From positions 77,340 through 141,339 of the forward strand of contig JAYWLB010000026.1 of the NCBI GenBank assembly GCA_035967665.1: a stretch of 64,000 nt of DNA. Reading direction: 5' to 3'. Both the position numbers and the translations under genes were made by a program. This stretch comes from Arctic95D-9 sp035967665 (GTDB lineage Bacteria > Verrucomicrobiota > Verrucomicrobiia > Verrucomicrobiales > DEV007). Of this stretch, positions 1-9,758 are shown piece after piece. How positions within the stretch are numbered: the stretch's first letter is position 1; each line of letters begins with the position of its first letter. Below the pieces are notes generated by a model. It was not told the DNA's origin, searched no databases, and saw only the letters and a program-made list of their open reading frames with translations.

Positions 1-2670
1 TGGATCGCGGGAATCTCCATCTTTCTGCTCCTCTCCTGCATCGCCCTGGTTCTCTTTGAAAAGTATCTCAATCTCTCCCGCTTCACCCCCGGAGCCCGTC
101 AGGACATCGCCCTCGTCATTGACGGATCCACCTCGATGACGGTTGCGATCGACGGAACCACCAATTTCGAACGAGCCGTCGAAGAAGCCCGGGACCTTGT
201 TAAGAGAGCTCCCCGCGGCCATGCGTTCAGCCTCATCCTCGGCGGCCCCAGCCCCGCCGCCCTCATTCTCGATCCGACCACTGACCGGAACGAACTCGAC
301 GCGGCGCTCGAAGAACTCGCTCCCCTCGACGGCGCAATGACCTCCTATCAGGCGCTCACGCTGGCTTCGCTGAGTCTGGCCAGAGGCGACAATCCCGCCA
401 AACAGATCGTGCTTTTTTCAGACGAACAAAACGTGGGATGGGAAATCGGAAAAAGCGGACGCTGGAACTTTCTGCAGGACGCCTTCAAAAATCTTCCAAC
501 CGAACCGCAGATCATGCTGCGCAAAATGCCACTTCCCGACTACGTGCGAAACCTCGCCGTCCGTGATATCGAGATCTCCCGCGATATCGTCGGGGTTGAT
601 CGTCCTGTCGACATCACCGTCACAGTTGAAAACACCGGCAATGAATCGGTCACACCGGGAGCCCTGATTCTTTCAATCGATGACGAACGGGAATATCGCG
701 ACGAGTCGCTGGGACAACTTCCCCCCTGGGAACGGCAGACCGTGACCTTTTCCCATCAATTCAGCTCTGCAGGCGCACAGGCCCTGACATTCACACTCGA
801 AGTGGAGGACGACATCGAAACCGACAACACCGGCTTCACTGCCGTGAACATCGCCCACAGCCTCCGCACCCTCATCGTCGACGGTCGCCCCTCCTCCCGG
901 GCCTTCGACCGGGCTTCCTCCTTCGCCGCAGTGGCTCTGGCCCCCTCGTCACTGACACTTGATCCCACGCTCGATGCCAATATTCAGGGAGTCAGCGACG
1001 AAGCCTCAGATGACTACCAGGCCAACTACGATCCCACACTCGACCGAATCAGCTTTCTCGTTGAACCACAGGTAATCGATCTGCCCGACGCTTCGACAAT
1101 CACTGACTTCTCCGAGTTTGATGCCGTGATTCTCGCCGACGTTCCGAGACTCCCTTCGGCGACCGCTGACGCGCTTTCCGGATACGTCGAGCAGGGCGGC
1201 GGACTACTTATCGCCTCTGGCCGGAAATCAGACGCCGCTTTTTACAACGGATGGAGAACTAAAAACAACGACCCGTTTCTTCCCGTCACCGTCGGAGACA
1301 CCGTCACAATGACCTCACCTGATGAGTCATTCACCCCCTCTGCACAAACCCTGACACACCCATCCCTGGAGAAAATCGCCGACACCGCCAAGAGCGATTT
1401 TTCCAACACCGTGATCACGAACTACCGCAAGCAAACCATCCCCGACGATCTCGCCGCCGAGACATCGGTGGGAGCGCGCCTCAACAACGGCGACATTCTC
1501 ATCGCATCGCGTCGCGTCGGTCGCGGACAGGTCGTGCAGTCCGCGATTCCACTCGATCTTTCTTCCGGTAATCTCGTGACCCGTCAGTCGTTTCTCCCCT
1601 TTATCCACGAGCTCGTCTACGATCTCGCCAATCCCGCCGCCTACCGCCTCAATCTCGATCCGGGCTGGGAGGTGAATCTGGGACTCAGCGGCAAGCGTTC
1701 ACGCGCGATTGGAGAAGGTCTCATCGGCAGCTATTTCGCAAGCCATTCCGCACAAACTCCGACCCATGTCCGGCAGGACGAAACGCTCTCCTTCAACTGG
1801 CTGAACGGAAGCCCCGCCCCCGGCATTCCCGCCGATAATTTCCGGGTCGAGTGGGTCGGTAAAATTCAGTTTCCCGCTCCGGATCGCTACACCTTTTCCG
1901 CGGAAGTTGACGACTACCTTGAAGTCTGGATCGATGGCAAGCGCATCGGCGATTACAAATACCCGGAAGGCCGCCGAAAGGTCTCTCAGAAATTCGAAGC
2001 GGGACGCTGGTATGATATCAAAGCGATCTACCGCGAGGACTCCGGCGAATCGAAAGTTGCCCTCTACTGGGAGTCTTCAAAACTGAAACGTGAACTGATC
2101 CCCTCCCTTCAGTTGCGCAGTTTTCAATCGAGTCAGGAAGGTGCCGGGCGTCAGTCCGCGCTCACGAGCTACAACGTCATCGGCCCCGGCGGTCGCCCCC
2201 GCACCGCGCAACTGAGCTCGAAGGAGGAAGGCTCCGTTCTCAAGCTGCAGGGGGAAATTTCCTCCGGCCTCTATCGTGTCGAAATTCCCGACGATCAGCG
2301 GGTCTACTTTGCCGACTTTCTGAAAGAGGGACAAAATGAGATTCCCTTCACCGTAAAGCGCGATCCTGCCGAAAGTCAGCTGAAACGGCTCAACGAAAGT
2401 GATTACGCCTTCCTCGCGAATTTCGTCACCCTGACCCAGCCAAAAACACTGGAGGAGCTGGTGGGATTTCTCAACGGCAATCAATTTGGACAGGAGCTTT
2501 GGAAATACCTCGCCGTCGGAGCCTTCTTCTTCCTCCTCGTTGAAATTGCACTCTCCCGCTGGATCGCAAAAAGCCGCCGCATGGGCGAAGAGATCAATAT
2601 TCAGTTCGAGGCAAAAGACGCTCCATCCAACGCCTTTCGTGAACAGCTCGCGAAATTCAGCAAAACCTGA
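1..2670 (+). CDS. BatA-like VWA / PA14 membrane protein (5' truncated)
   Basis: The reading frame is open from base 1, so the gene starts outside the window; the ATG at 136 is internal. Visible residues 1-20 form a membrane helix. They are followed by a von Willebrand A strand with an intact MIDAS motif DGSTS (bases 121-135), which an ATG-136 start would delete. Then come a CARDB-like beta region, a glutamine-amidotransferase-like segment ending in GGGLLIASG (about bases 1130-1230), a PA14 domain (about 1711-2130, with VDDYLEVWIDG) and a C-terminal membrane helix (about 2497-2570). The layout fits membrane proteins found beside MoxR/DUF58 genes in PVC bacteria. It is probably a cell-envelope protein exposing VWA and sugar-binding PA14 domains outside the cytoplasm. 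It sits 17 bp upstream of the next VWA gene, so they are likely co-transcribed. The exact function is unknown. Confidence 0.85.
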   Translation, partial: WIAGISIFLLLSCIALVLFEKYLNLSRFTPGARQDIALVIDGSTSMTVAIDGTTNFERAVEEARDLVKRAPRGHAFSLILGGPSPAALILDPTTDRNELDAALEELAPLDGAMTSYQALTLASLSLARGDNPAKQIVLFSDEQNVGWEIGKSGRWNFLQDAFKNLPTEPQIMLRKMPLPDYVRNLAVRDIEISRDIVGVDRPVDITVTVENTGNESVTPGALILSIDDEREYRDESLGQLPPWERQTVTFSHQFSSAGAQALTFTLEVEDDIETDNTGFTAVNIAHSLRTLIVDGRPSSRAFDRASSFAAVALAPSSLTLDPTLDANIQGVSDEASDDYQANYDPTLDRISFLVEPQVIDLPDASTITDFSEFDAVILADVPRLPSATADALSGYVEQGGGLLIASGRKSDAAFYNGWRTKNNDPFLPVTVGDTVTMTSPDESFTPSAQTLTHPSLEKIADTAKSDFSNTVITNYRKQTIPDDLAAETSVGARLNNGDILIASRRVGRGQVVQSAIPLDLSSGNLVTRQSFLPFIHELVYDLANPAAYRLNLDPGWEVNLGLSGKRSRAIGEGLIGSYFASHSAQTPTHVRQDETLSFNWLNGSPAPGIPADNFRVEWVGKIQFPAPDRYTFSAEVDDYLEVWIDGKRIGDYKYPEGRRKVSQKFEAGRWYDIKAIYREDSGESKVALYWESSKLKRELIPSLQLRSFQSSQEGAGRQSALTSYNVIGPGGRPRTAQLSSKEEGSVLKLQGEISSGLYRVEIPDDQRVYFADFLKEGQNEIPFTVKRDPAESQLKRLNESDYAFLANFVTLTQPKTLEELVGFLNGNQFGQELWKYLAVGAFFFLLVEIALSRWIAKSRRMGEEINIQFEAKDAPSNAFREQLAKFSKT

Positions 2671-2687
2671 ACCACCCCACCCTTCTT

Positions 2688-5600
2688 TTGAATCCCGAAG
2701 ACTACAGTCGAGACGACCTCATTGAATCCCTCAATGCCTGGACAGCAGGCACCGGAGCGGCTGTATTCGCGATTCTGTGGCTCGTCAGCGTTCTTCTCCG
2801 AAAGCGGTTTCCGATCATCGCGATTCCGGGAGCAATTGCCGGGGCGATCACCGCCACCCTCGCGATCTGGTTTTCCTTTCAATTTCTTGCTCAGTTCTTC
2901 TCTCTCGCAACCTCGTGGTCCGTTGTCACGATTGCGATCATGGGAGGACTCGCGGCTGAAACCATCCTCTGGATTTACCAGTTCGAAAAGACTCTCGTAA
3001 AGAAAGCAAAAGGCCGCTGGCTCCTCGGCCTTCGGCTCGGCGCGCTCGCGATACTTCTTCTCATTCTCGCGCAGCCGGTTCGCTCGTTTCTCGAAGAGCG
3101 GGAGATCGAGCGCGAGATCGCAATTCTCATCGACGACTCTGATTCGATGCGGATTTCCGACCAACGACTCACCGCCTCTCAGAAGCTCGACCGGGCTGAA
3201 CTGTTCGAGGTGAAATTCCCCCGCGTGCGTCCACCTCTGCGTGAGATTGAAAGTCGCGCCGGCAGGCTCACTGAGAAAATCGAGAGCGAAGTAACAGCGC
3301 TCAGTTCCGCGCCGACTCCGGCCGCCGGACTGGAAAACCGAGCTGAGCAGTTGCCTGATTTTTTCACACAAATCAAAACGGATGCAGAAAAGCTTACGAA
3401 AGTCCTTACTGAGACACAATCCCTCGCCATCCCCGGTGAAGCCGGTGGAAAAATCTCCGACTATCTGAAGCGATCCCGCGACGGTCTCGGACGCATTCTT
3501 CCACTCGCGGAGAAAGCCGCAACTGAAGGCAGGCCGGAAGAACTCATCAAGCAACTCGAAGTCGCAAAGAAGGAGCTCGAAGGCATTCTCGAATCCGCCA
3601 AAGTGACGACCGCGAAGGCAGATGAATTTTTCATTTCCAAACTCAGCGAAGAGGAACGAAACGCCCTCGAAGAAGCCGCCGGCAGAGACCGCCTCGAAGT
3701 ATCGAAGAAGATCCTTGCTTCCAAAGTGACGCGTCCCGTCAGCCCGGCTGAGACCGGCGAAGCTCAAGCAGCCGGATCCAAAGAGGGTCAAGTCAGCGAC
3801 TCAACCCTCTTAGATGAAACTGAACAGGGTCGAGTCGATGACCTAACCCTCTTAAGTGCCCTTGGCGAGGACTACAATTTGCGTCTCTATCGATACGACA
3901 GAGACATCGAACAAATCACAGATCCCGACAGCGAAGAATCCGAGGAAGTCAAAACCGGCCATTCCCAGACGGACCTGACTCACGCGCTTGAACACGTTCT
4001 CGACAACACCTCTCCGGAATCTCTCGCCGGAATCCTCCTCCTGAGTGATGGCAGGCACAATGGCGCGGCCCTCCCCGAAGACAGCCTGCGTCAGCTTGCG
4101 GTCCGGAACACCCCGCTCTCGGCGGTTCCGATTGGGGGAGAGTTAGGACCGGTCGACATTTCGATTCTCGACCTGCGTGCACCGGAATCCATTTACCTCG
4201 ACGACCGGGTCGTCATCACGGCAATGGCTAAGCTGGACGGGTTTCTCGGCGAAACCGTCGAGGCGAATCTTCTCAGTGGCGGGGAAATCGTCGATACCGT
4301 TTCGATCAAGGTGACAGACGTGAGCTTCCGCTCGGAGATCCGTTTCGTTCATCAGCCCGAAGAAAAAGGGATCATCGACTACGAAGTTCGACTTCAGCCC
4401 GACGAACGTGAGATTTTCAGAACGAACAACGCATGGGAATTCAAAGTCGCGGTAACGGATGACCGGACCAACGTGCTTCTCGTCGACGGGTTCCCGAGAT
4501 GGGAATTCCGCTATCTCCGCAACCTCTTCTACGGGCGCGACAAATCAGTGCACCTTCAGTATGTGCTCCTCGACCCCGACGAAATTTACCGTTCCCGCGG
4601 ACACAGTGATGTCGCCGCGAGCGCAACTCGTCCTTTTGGCGAAGCGGAGGCAACTCTGCTGCCACAGAATAAAGATGAATGGCAGCTTTTCGACGTCATC
4701 ATTCTCGGGGACATCGATCCCGCCTCTCTGAGCACCAGAGACTGGGAAGCCATCGAGGAGGCGGTAACAAAACGCGGTGCAATGCTCGTCTGCATCGCGG
4801 GACAGCGCTACATGCCTCATGCCCATTCCAGCGAAGTTCTTCAGAATTTACTCCCTGTCACATACACTCCCGGTAACGCAGCGAACTTTGAATCACCGGA
4901 AGCAGCCTATCGGATCAGCCTCACCGCTTCGGGACGCGACCACGCGGTGACCTCACAATCGACCAGCCGTGCCCTCAACAACGAACGCTGGCAATCGTTC
5001 CCGCCCCTGCGTTGGAGATACAACGGAGGAGAAGTAAAAGAGACCGCCGAAGTGCTTGCCTACGCGCAACCGGTTGGCAGCCTGACCCTGAATTCCATCG
5101 TGAACCCTGACGGATCACCCGGCTCGGTAGAGGCGGCGATTCAACAACTCGCGAATCAGGAAACACTGGAAAAGGAACACGCCCTCATCACGACCACTTC
5201 AGCCGGCCTCGGGAAAGTGCTCATGCTCAATTTCGACCGCACCTGGCGTTTCCGCTACGGCGTCGGAGACACCTATCATCACCGCTTCTGGGGACAGGTG
5301 ACCCGCTGGGGTGCGGGGCCGAATCTTCGCTCGGGAACGGATCAGATCCGCATGGGAACAGACCGGCTCAGTTACACACCTAATGATTCCATTGAAGTAA
5401 CCACCAAGCTGCTCGACAAAGAGCGCCGCCCGGTCACCAACGCGACACTTGATGTCGAAGTCTGGAAAGATGGAGAACGACTTCGCAAGCAGCGCCTCAG
5501 TTATCTGACCGATTCTTCGGGACTCTACGAAACGAGCCTGAGCGGTTTGCGCGAAGAGGGGGAATATGAACTCCGGCTTTCCGGCGACGGAGTGGAAGAC

Positions 5601-5885
5601 AACGAAGTCTCCACCGAGCTGCTCGTCGTCACGACACGAAATCCAATCGAACTCGCAGAGCTTACCGCCGACCGGGACTTCCTCAACCGGGCCGCTGAAA
5701 TCACCGGGGGCACGGTTGCGGAAATCAACGAGCTGTCGAGTCTCCTTTCCTCCTTCGGAGCTCCCAAAGAGATCCTGACAGAACGCCGAAATGTCACCCT
5801 CTGGGACAAGTGGCCCATCCTTCTCGGATTCCTCGCTCTCATCACGACCGAGTGGATCATTCGCCGACGCAGTGGACTCGTCTAA
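2688..5885 (+). CDS. VWA-domain integral membrane protein
   Basis: 1065 residues from a TTG start; no in-frame ATG lies close by, and the gap to the upstream stop is 17 bp. There are about four N-terminal membrane helices (residues 17-133) and one at the C-terminus (about 1043-1060). A VWA-type strand with the MIDAS-like motif DDSDS begins near residue 147. The VWA fold appears split by a helical insert (about 170-390), since a later strand reads LLLSDGRHNG near 450. A glutamine-amidotransferase-like segment (ILGDIDPASLS) lies near 670. Residues about 365-393 are encoded by two tandem palindromic DNA elements, giving a 14-codon imperfect repeat just before the second half of the VWA domain. 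It probably partners the preceding and following proteins in an envelope complex. Substrate and role are unknown. Confidence 0.85.
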   Translation: MNPEDYSRDDLIESLNAWTAGTGAAVFAILWLVSVLLRKRFPIIAIPGAIAGAITATLAIWFSFQFLAQFFSLATSWSVVTIAIMGGLAAETILWIYQFEKTLVKKAKGRWLLGLRLGALAILLLILAQPVRSFLEEREIEREIAILIDDSDSMRISDQRLTASQKLDRAELFEVKFPRVRPPLREIESRAGRLTEKIESEVTALSSAPTPAAGLENRAEQLPDFFTQIKTDAEKLTKVLTETQSLAIPGEAGGKISDYLKRSRDGLGRILPLAEKAATEGRPEELIKQLEVAKKELEGILESAKVTTAKADEFFISKLSEEERNALEEAAGRDRLEVSKKILASKVTRPVSPAETGEAQAAGSKEGQVSDSTLLDETEQGRVDDLTLLSALGEDYNLRLYRYDRDIEQITDPDSEESEEVKTGHSQTDLTHALEHVLDNTSPESLAGILLLSDGRHNGAALPEDSLRQLAVRNTPLSAVPIGGELGPVDISILDLRAPESIYLDDRVVITAMAKLDGFLGETVEANLLSGGEIVDTVSIKVTDVSFRSEIRFVHQPEEKGIIDYEVRLQPDEREIFRTNNAWEFKVAVTDDRTNVLLVDGFPRWEFRYLRNLFYGRDKSVHLQYVLLDPDEIYRSRGHSDVAASATRPFGEAEATLLPQNKDEWQLFDVIILGDIDPASLSTRDWEAIEEAVTKRGAMLVCIAGQRYMPHAHSSEVLQNLLPVTYTPGNAANFESPEAAYRISLTASGRDHAVTSQSTSRALNNERWQSFPPLRWRYNGGEVKETAEVLAYAQPVGSLTLNSIVNPDGSPGSVEAAIQQLANQETLEKEHALITTTSAGLGKVLMLNFDRTWRFRYGVGDTYHHRFWGQVTRWGAGPNLRSGTDQIRMGTDRLSYTPNDSIEVTTKLLDKERRPVTNATLDVEVWKDGERLRKQRLSYLTDSSGLYETSLSGLREEGEYELRLSGDGVEDNEVSTELLVVTTRNPIELAELTADRDFLNRAAEITGGTVAEINELSSLLSSFGAPKEILTERRNVTLWDKWPILLGFLALITTEWIIRRRSGLV
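3781..3853. repeat. Two tandem in-frame palindromic elements
   Basis: Copy 1 spans 3781-3811: arms AAGAGGGT (3781-3788) and ACCCTCTT (3804-3811) pair perfectly, with an inner stem AGTC/GACT around AGC. Copy 2 spans 3823-3853: AGGGT (3826-3830) pairs with ACCCT (3846-3850), with inner GTC/GAC around GAT. The copies are offset by 42 bp, exactly 14 codons, so the reading frame is kept. They encode similar peptides (EGQVSDSTLLDE and QGRVDDLTLLSA). A third copy lies between genes at 49129-49165. The shared core is AGGGT-Y-RARTC-n3-GAC-YYA-ACCCT (copy 3 has ATC in the first inner arm). This behaves like a small palindromic interspersed element that tolerates insertion into coding sequence. Confidence 0.75.
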
Positions 5886-5900
5886 CACGACCTATCATTT

Positions 5901-8900
5901 ATGAGCACGTTCGAATCTGCCATTGACCAACTTCCCAAACCGATTCTCGACAAACTACAGTCGATGATCAAACGCGTGAGGCGGCTTCTCTTCATTCGCG
6001 GCTTTTTCGCAACCCTCGCCGTCGCCGTTGTCTGCCTCCTCACGATCATGGCGATCGACGCGGCCATCACCATTTTTTCATCGACAGCCAGATGGATCCT
6101 CAGCCTCGCGGGGCTCGGGGTTACCCTCATCGCGGCGTGGTGGTATCTGGTGCGTCCGCTCTCACGGAAATTCACCCTCACGCACATGGCGAGGATTCTC
6201 GAAATCCGCCACCCCGAGCTTCAGGAGCGCATTTCCACAGCAGTCGAATTGATGGGCAGCGATGATCCTGACTCGATCAAAGGCTCAGAGGAATTGATCG
6301 CCGCGGTTGTTGATTCCGCAGTCGTCGATATCGAAGCGGTCGATCCAAAGGCGGAATTCAAACCGGCCCGCTCACGGAAATTTCTCGCAGTCGGAGTCGG
6401 TGCTCTCGCAATCCTCCTTCTGGTTCTCGCGATCTGGCCGAAGCAGTCGTGGACTCTTTTGACGAGAGCAGTGGCCCCCTTCCTCGACATTGGAAATGCC
6501 TACGCCGGTTCACTCGTCGTCGACCCCGGTGATATCAGGGTGGCAACCGGATCCCCTGTCACCATTGAAGTTTCAGTGAAGCATAAGAAACTGAAGCGAG
6601 CCGAGATCCGTCGCCTCCTCGCCGATGGCACCGAGACAGTCGAACGGATGACTCTGGTCGGCGAGGACGAGGATGGAACGAAACGCTTTTCGATGACCTT
6701 CCCTTCAGTAACGGAGAATTTTGACTACCGCGTCCGCGCCGGATCAGCGGTCTCCGAATTCTACGATATTGATGCCGTGGATCCTCCCGTCGTCGAGGAA
6801 CTGCGCATCTCCTACGACTACCCGGAATACACCGGTCTGGATGACGTCAGCGCCGTGAGTGAAACCGGCGAGATCCGTGCCCTTGCGCATACCCGGGTAA
6901 AAGTCGAAGCAACCTTGAACCGCCCCGTCTGGTCTTCAAAAATGTTTATCAACGAGGATAAGGAAGTGGAACTCACAAACTCCACTGAAAATCAAATCAG
7001 CTGGGAGATGGAACTGAAGTCGGGAACGAACGGTTCGTGGAGGATCGAGTTGGCCGATGAAGAAGGGTTCACCAACGAACCTGCCTCTTTCCCGATCGAA
7101 GCTCTCCCTGACAAAGCTCCCTCTATTCAAATTACCGCTCCGGTTCAGAGAGAGTTCAAACTCAAGCCAACTGAGACGCTGCCTATCGACGCCGCGATTA
7201 CCGAAGATTTCGGCATCGCCGGTTTCACCATGCTGGTAACTCCCGACGGTGCGCCTGCTCCGACCTCGATCGTCCTTTCGGCTCCTGCAAAAGTGGACGC
7301 TTCCGGAATCCACTTTGGCCGGGCCTCGCTCAATATTGCTTCACTCAATCTGGAGCCCCACCAAAAGCGTATCGCAGTTCAACTCCGGGCCGAAGACAAT
7401 CGTCCCGCCGATTACGACGGCCCCGGTGTGGGACTGAGTGAAACAATTTACATCACGCTCGATCAGAAGGCCAAATCGCTCGCCGATCAGGCGATCGAGG
7501 CACAAAAGAAAGAAGTCACTGAGAAAATCCAGGAAGCGAAACGTGAGCTCGAACGGGCTCGCGACGACATGAGACGGGCAGAGCAGGAATTGCAGCGCTC
7601 CGACGAAGTGAAACCCGAGACCCGCCAGCGCCTCAACGAATTCAGTGAGCACACTGAGAAAGCCCGCGACAATCTCGATGAAATCGCCGCTGAGCTGGAG
7701 CAATCGATCTTTCAGGAGCAGGCAGACCAAGCCTCGAAAATTTCGGATGAGAATCTCGCCACCGCGATGGAGAAGGCGGACATGATTCCCGTGACCGACG
7801 CGAAAGAGGAACGGGTTTCTGAAGCTCGCGAGTCCCGCGAAGAAATTGAGAAGTCGATCAAAGAACTCGATTCGCTCGCCAAGGCGATGCGCGAAGCGGA
7901 CGACGAATACCGCGCTATCTCCGAACTGAATCAACTCGCCAACAAGCAGCAGGAGCTGGCGCAGAACGCCAGGGAATGGGCGGAGGAAGCGCAGAAGCGC
8001 GCCGAGCAAATGGCGGCTAACGCTCAGGAAGCCTCCAAAGAGCAGCAGCAGTTTGAGCAAGCTCAGCAAAAGGAATTGAATCAGTTTAAACAGAAACAGA
8101 ATCAAGTTGAGAAAGAACTCGGCGAGATGCTCAAAGACAACGCAGCGGCCCTCTCAGAAGTACTCGAAGAGCAGAAACAGAAGGCGGAGTCCATGAGTGC
8201 GAAAGCGGAAGCCCTGGCTAAGAATCAGGAAAGCCTCAAGGAGGCGAATAAGAAAGCGACGCAATCGAAAGAGGATCAGCAGGAGGCCCTGAAAGAGCAA
8301 CTCATCGAACAACTTCAGGCCATGCAAACCCAGCTCGCTGAAGACACCTCTCAGGCGCAGAAGGCAGCAGAGGAGAAGTCATCACAGGAGAAAGCCTCAC
8401 CCGAGGCGACCGCCAAGTCAGACGCCGGCGCCAAGGCTCAGGAATTAAAACCCGAAGAAAGCGCCGAAGCGGCCTCCGAGTCACTCGCGGAAGCCGCCTC
8501 AAAAGCAGCAGAGGCAGCCGGCGAGCTCGCCGAGCGAAAACTGGAGGAAGCCACCGAATCAGCGCTCAGTGCCAGCGCCTCACTGTCCGACGCAGCAGAC
8601 AAGTCATCGGAAAGTGAAACAACCGAGGCCAACACCGAATCAGCTCAAAACACAGAAGGAGCACCGAAAGCCCCAACAAAGACTGATGCTGATGCCGCTT
8701 CCGCTGCAGAGATGGCCGCGAACGATCCGTCCGCAGAGGGCCCGGCATCTGAAACGTCTGAGGCGGACACTGCTTCGGAGTCCCCCGAGGGTAACCCGAC
8801 GGGCGAAACGCCATCAAAAGACGGCGCACCATTTCCGGCTCAACTTGCTCAGCGCCAGGAGGCCATCGCTGAACAGATCGCAGCCGTAAGGGACGGCAAT

Positions 8901-9758
8901 TTGCAGGAAGCCCTCAGCCTCATGGAGCAGGCTCTCGCAGCAGAGGCCGACGCCCTTCAAAACGAAGCGGAGCAGTTTGAGCAGACAATGCAGAACCTGA
9001 GCCAGAACAATGCGAAGTCATCGGCCGATCGCGCTGAAAATGCTCTCGAACAGGGTGTCCGCGAAGCAAAGGAAGCCGCGAACCAACTCGATCAGGCTCA
9101 AAAGCAGCAGGCTCAGGCCGAGGCAAAAGGCCAGGTGCCGGAAGGCCAGCTGGCTCAGGGGGCACAGCAGGCGATGCAACGTGGCGAAGGCGATCAGGCC
9201 CAGTCAGCCAACCAACTGGCCCAGGCAGCACAGCATTTAGCCAACACCGCTACCAATATTGGAAAGACAATGGAAGGCCTCGAGCCGGCCGAGTCGGACG
9301 AACGCATCGCGAGCAGCGATGATCTCGCCGAGGGATTTGAAGAAGTGTCCGAGGCATCCGAATCTTCCAGCGCGGAAGAGGCGGCGCAACAATCGCAGGA
9401 AGCGGCCAACTCATTGCAGAAACTCGCTCAGCAGGCGATGCAGAAACTCGGTCAGGGGCAGCAGGGCAATCAACCGCCTCAGGACGGAGAGGGCCAGCCT
9501 CAACCGAACCAGGAGCTCGCCGGTGACCCGCAATCGGACAACCTCAATGAAACCGGAAAGAAAACGGCCGATTCCGACGGCTCCGGCGTTCCACCCGAAT
9601 TACTTGATATTGGAATCAACGCGGAGGACTGGGCGAGGTTCAAAGGTGCCCTCACCGGCGGCAACGCCACCGCGATTGAGACAGAACTCCCCGCCGAATA
9701 CCGGGAACTGGTCGGACGTTATTTTCAGGTAATCGCCAAAGAAGCAGGTAAAAAATGA
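5901..9758 (+). CDS. Large membrane-anchored coiled-coil protein, DUF4175-like
   Basis: 1285 residues, ATG start 15 bp after the previous stop. Three hydrophobic helices lie near residues 31-55, 62-85 and 155-175. A beta-rich segment follows to about 510, probably outside the cytoplasm. The rest to about 1200 is a long coiled-coil and low-complexity stretch dominated by Glu, Gln, Ala, Lys and Ser. The last 70 residues form a compact tail ending in a conserved-looking Tyr-Arg-Glu-Leu-Val segment. This layout is typical of the DUF4175-type giant proteins that follow VWA genes in Planctomycetes and Verrucomicrobia; that family link is from memory of the architecture, not a profile search. The stop overlaps the next start (ATGA), so translation is coupled. 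The function is unknown; a structural or scaffold role in the envelope is inferred. Confidence 0.82.
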   Translation: MSTFESAIDQLPKPILDKLQSMIKRVRRLLFIRGFFATLAVAVVCLLTIMAIDAAITIFSSTARWILSLAGLGVTLIAAWWYLVRPLSRKFTLTHMARILEIRHPELQERISTAVELMGSDDPDSIKGSEELIAAVVDSAVVDIEAVDPKAEFKPARSRKFLAVGVGALAILLLVLAIWPKQSWTLLTRAVAPFLDIGNAYAGSLVVDPGDIRVATGSPVTIEVSVKHKKLKRAEIRRLLADGTETVERMTLVGEDEDGTKRFSMTFPSVTENFDYRVRAGSAVSEFYDIDAVDPPVVEELRISYDYPEYTGLDDVSAVSETGEIRALAHTRVKVEATLNRPVWSSKMFINEDKEVELTNSTENQISWEMELKSGTNGSWRIELADEEGFTNEPASFPIEALPDKAPSIQITAPVQREFKLKPTETLPIDAAITEDFGIAGFTMLVTPDGAPAPTSIVLSAPAKVDASGIHFGRASLNIASLNLEPHQKRIAVQLRAEDNRPADYDGPGVGLSETIYITLDQKAKSLADQAIEAQKKEVTEKIQEAKRELERARDDMRRAEQELQRSDEVKPETRQRLNEFSEHTEKARDNLDEIAAELEQSIFQEQADQASKISDENLATAMEKADMIPVTDAKEERVSEARESREEIEKSIKELDSLAKAMREADDEYRAISELNQLANKQQELAQNAREWAEEAQKRAEQMAANAQEASKEQQQFEQAQQKELNQFKQKQNQVEKELGEMLKDNAAALSEVLEEQKQKAESMSAKAEALAKNQESLKEANKKATQSKEDQQEALKEQLIEQLQAMQTQLAEDTSQAQKAAEEKSSQEKASPEATAKSDAGAKAQELKPEESAEAASESLAEAASKAAEAAGELAERKLEEATESALSASASLSDAADKSSESETTEANTESAQNTEGAPKAPTKTDADAASAAEMAANDPSAEGPASETSEADTASESPEGNPTGETPSKDGAPFPAQLAQRQEAIAEQIAAVRDGNLQEALSLMEQALAAEADALQNEAEQFEQTMQNLSQNNAKSSADRAENALEQGVREAKEAANQLDQAQKQQAQAEAKGQVPEGQLAQGAQQAMQRGEGDQAQSANQLAQAAQHLANTATNIGKTMEGLEPAESDERIASSDDLAEGFEEVSEASESSSAEEAAQQSQEAANSLQKLAQQAMQKLGQGQQGNQPPQDGEGQPQPNQELAGDPQSDNLNETGKKTADSDGSGVPPELLDIGINAEDWARFKGALTGGNATAIETELPAEYRELVGRYFQVIAKEAGKK

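Noticed and set aside
2601..3791. 396-codon minus-strand frame opposite the VWA gene
   Set aside because: It mirrors a confidently coded plus-strand gene across two genes, has no domain and is rich in Arg, Glu and Phe as expected for a shadow.
7341..8105. 254-codon Leu/Phe-rich minus-strand frame
   Set aside because: It lies wholly opposite the Gln/Lys/Glu-rich coiled coil; complement of those codons gives Leu and Phe. Not a membrane protein gene.
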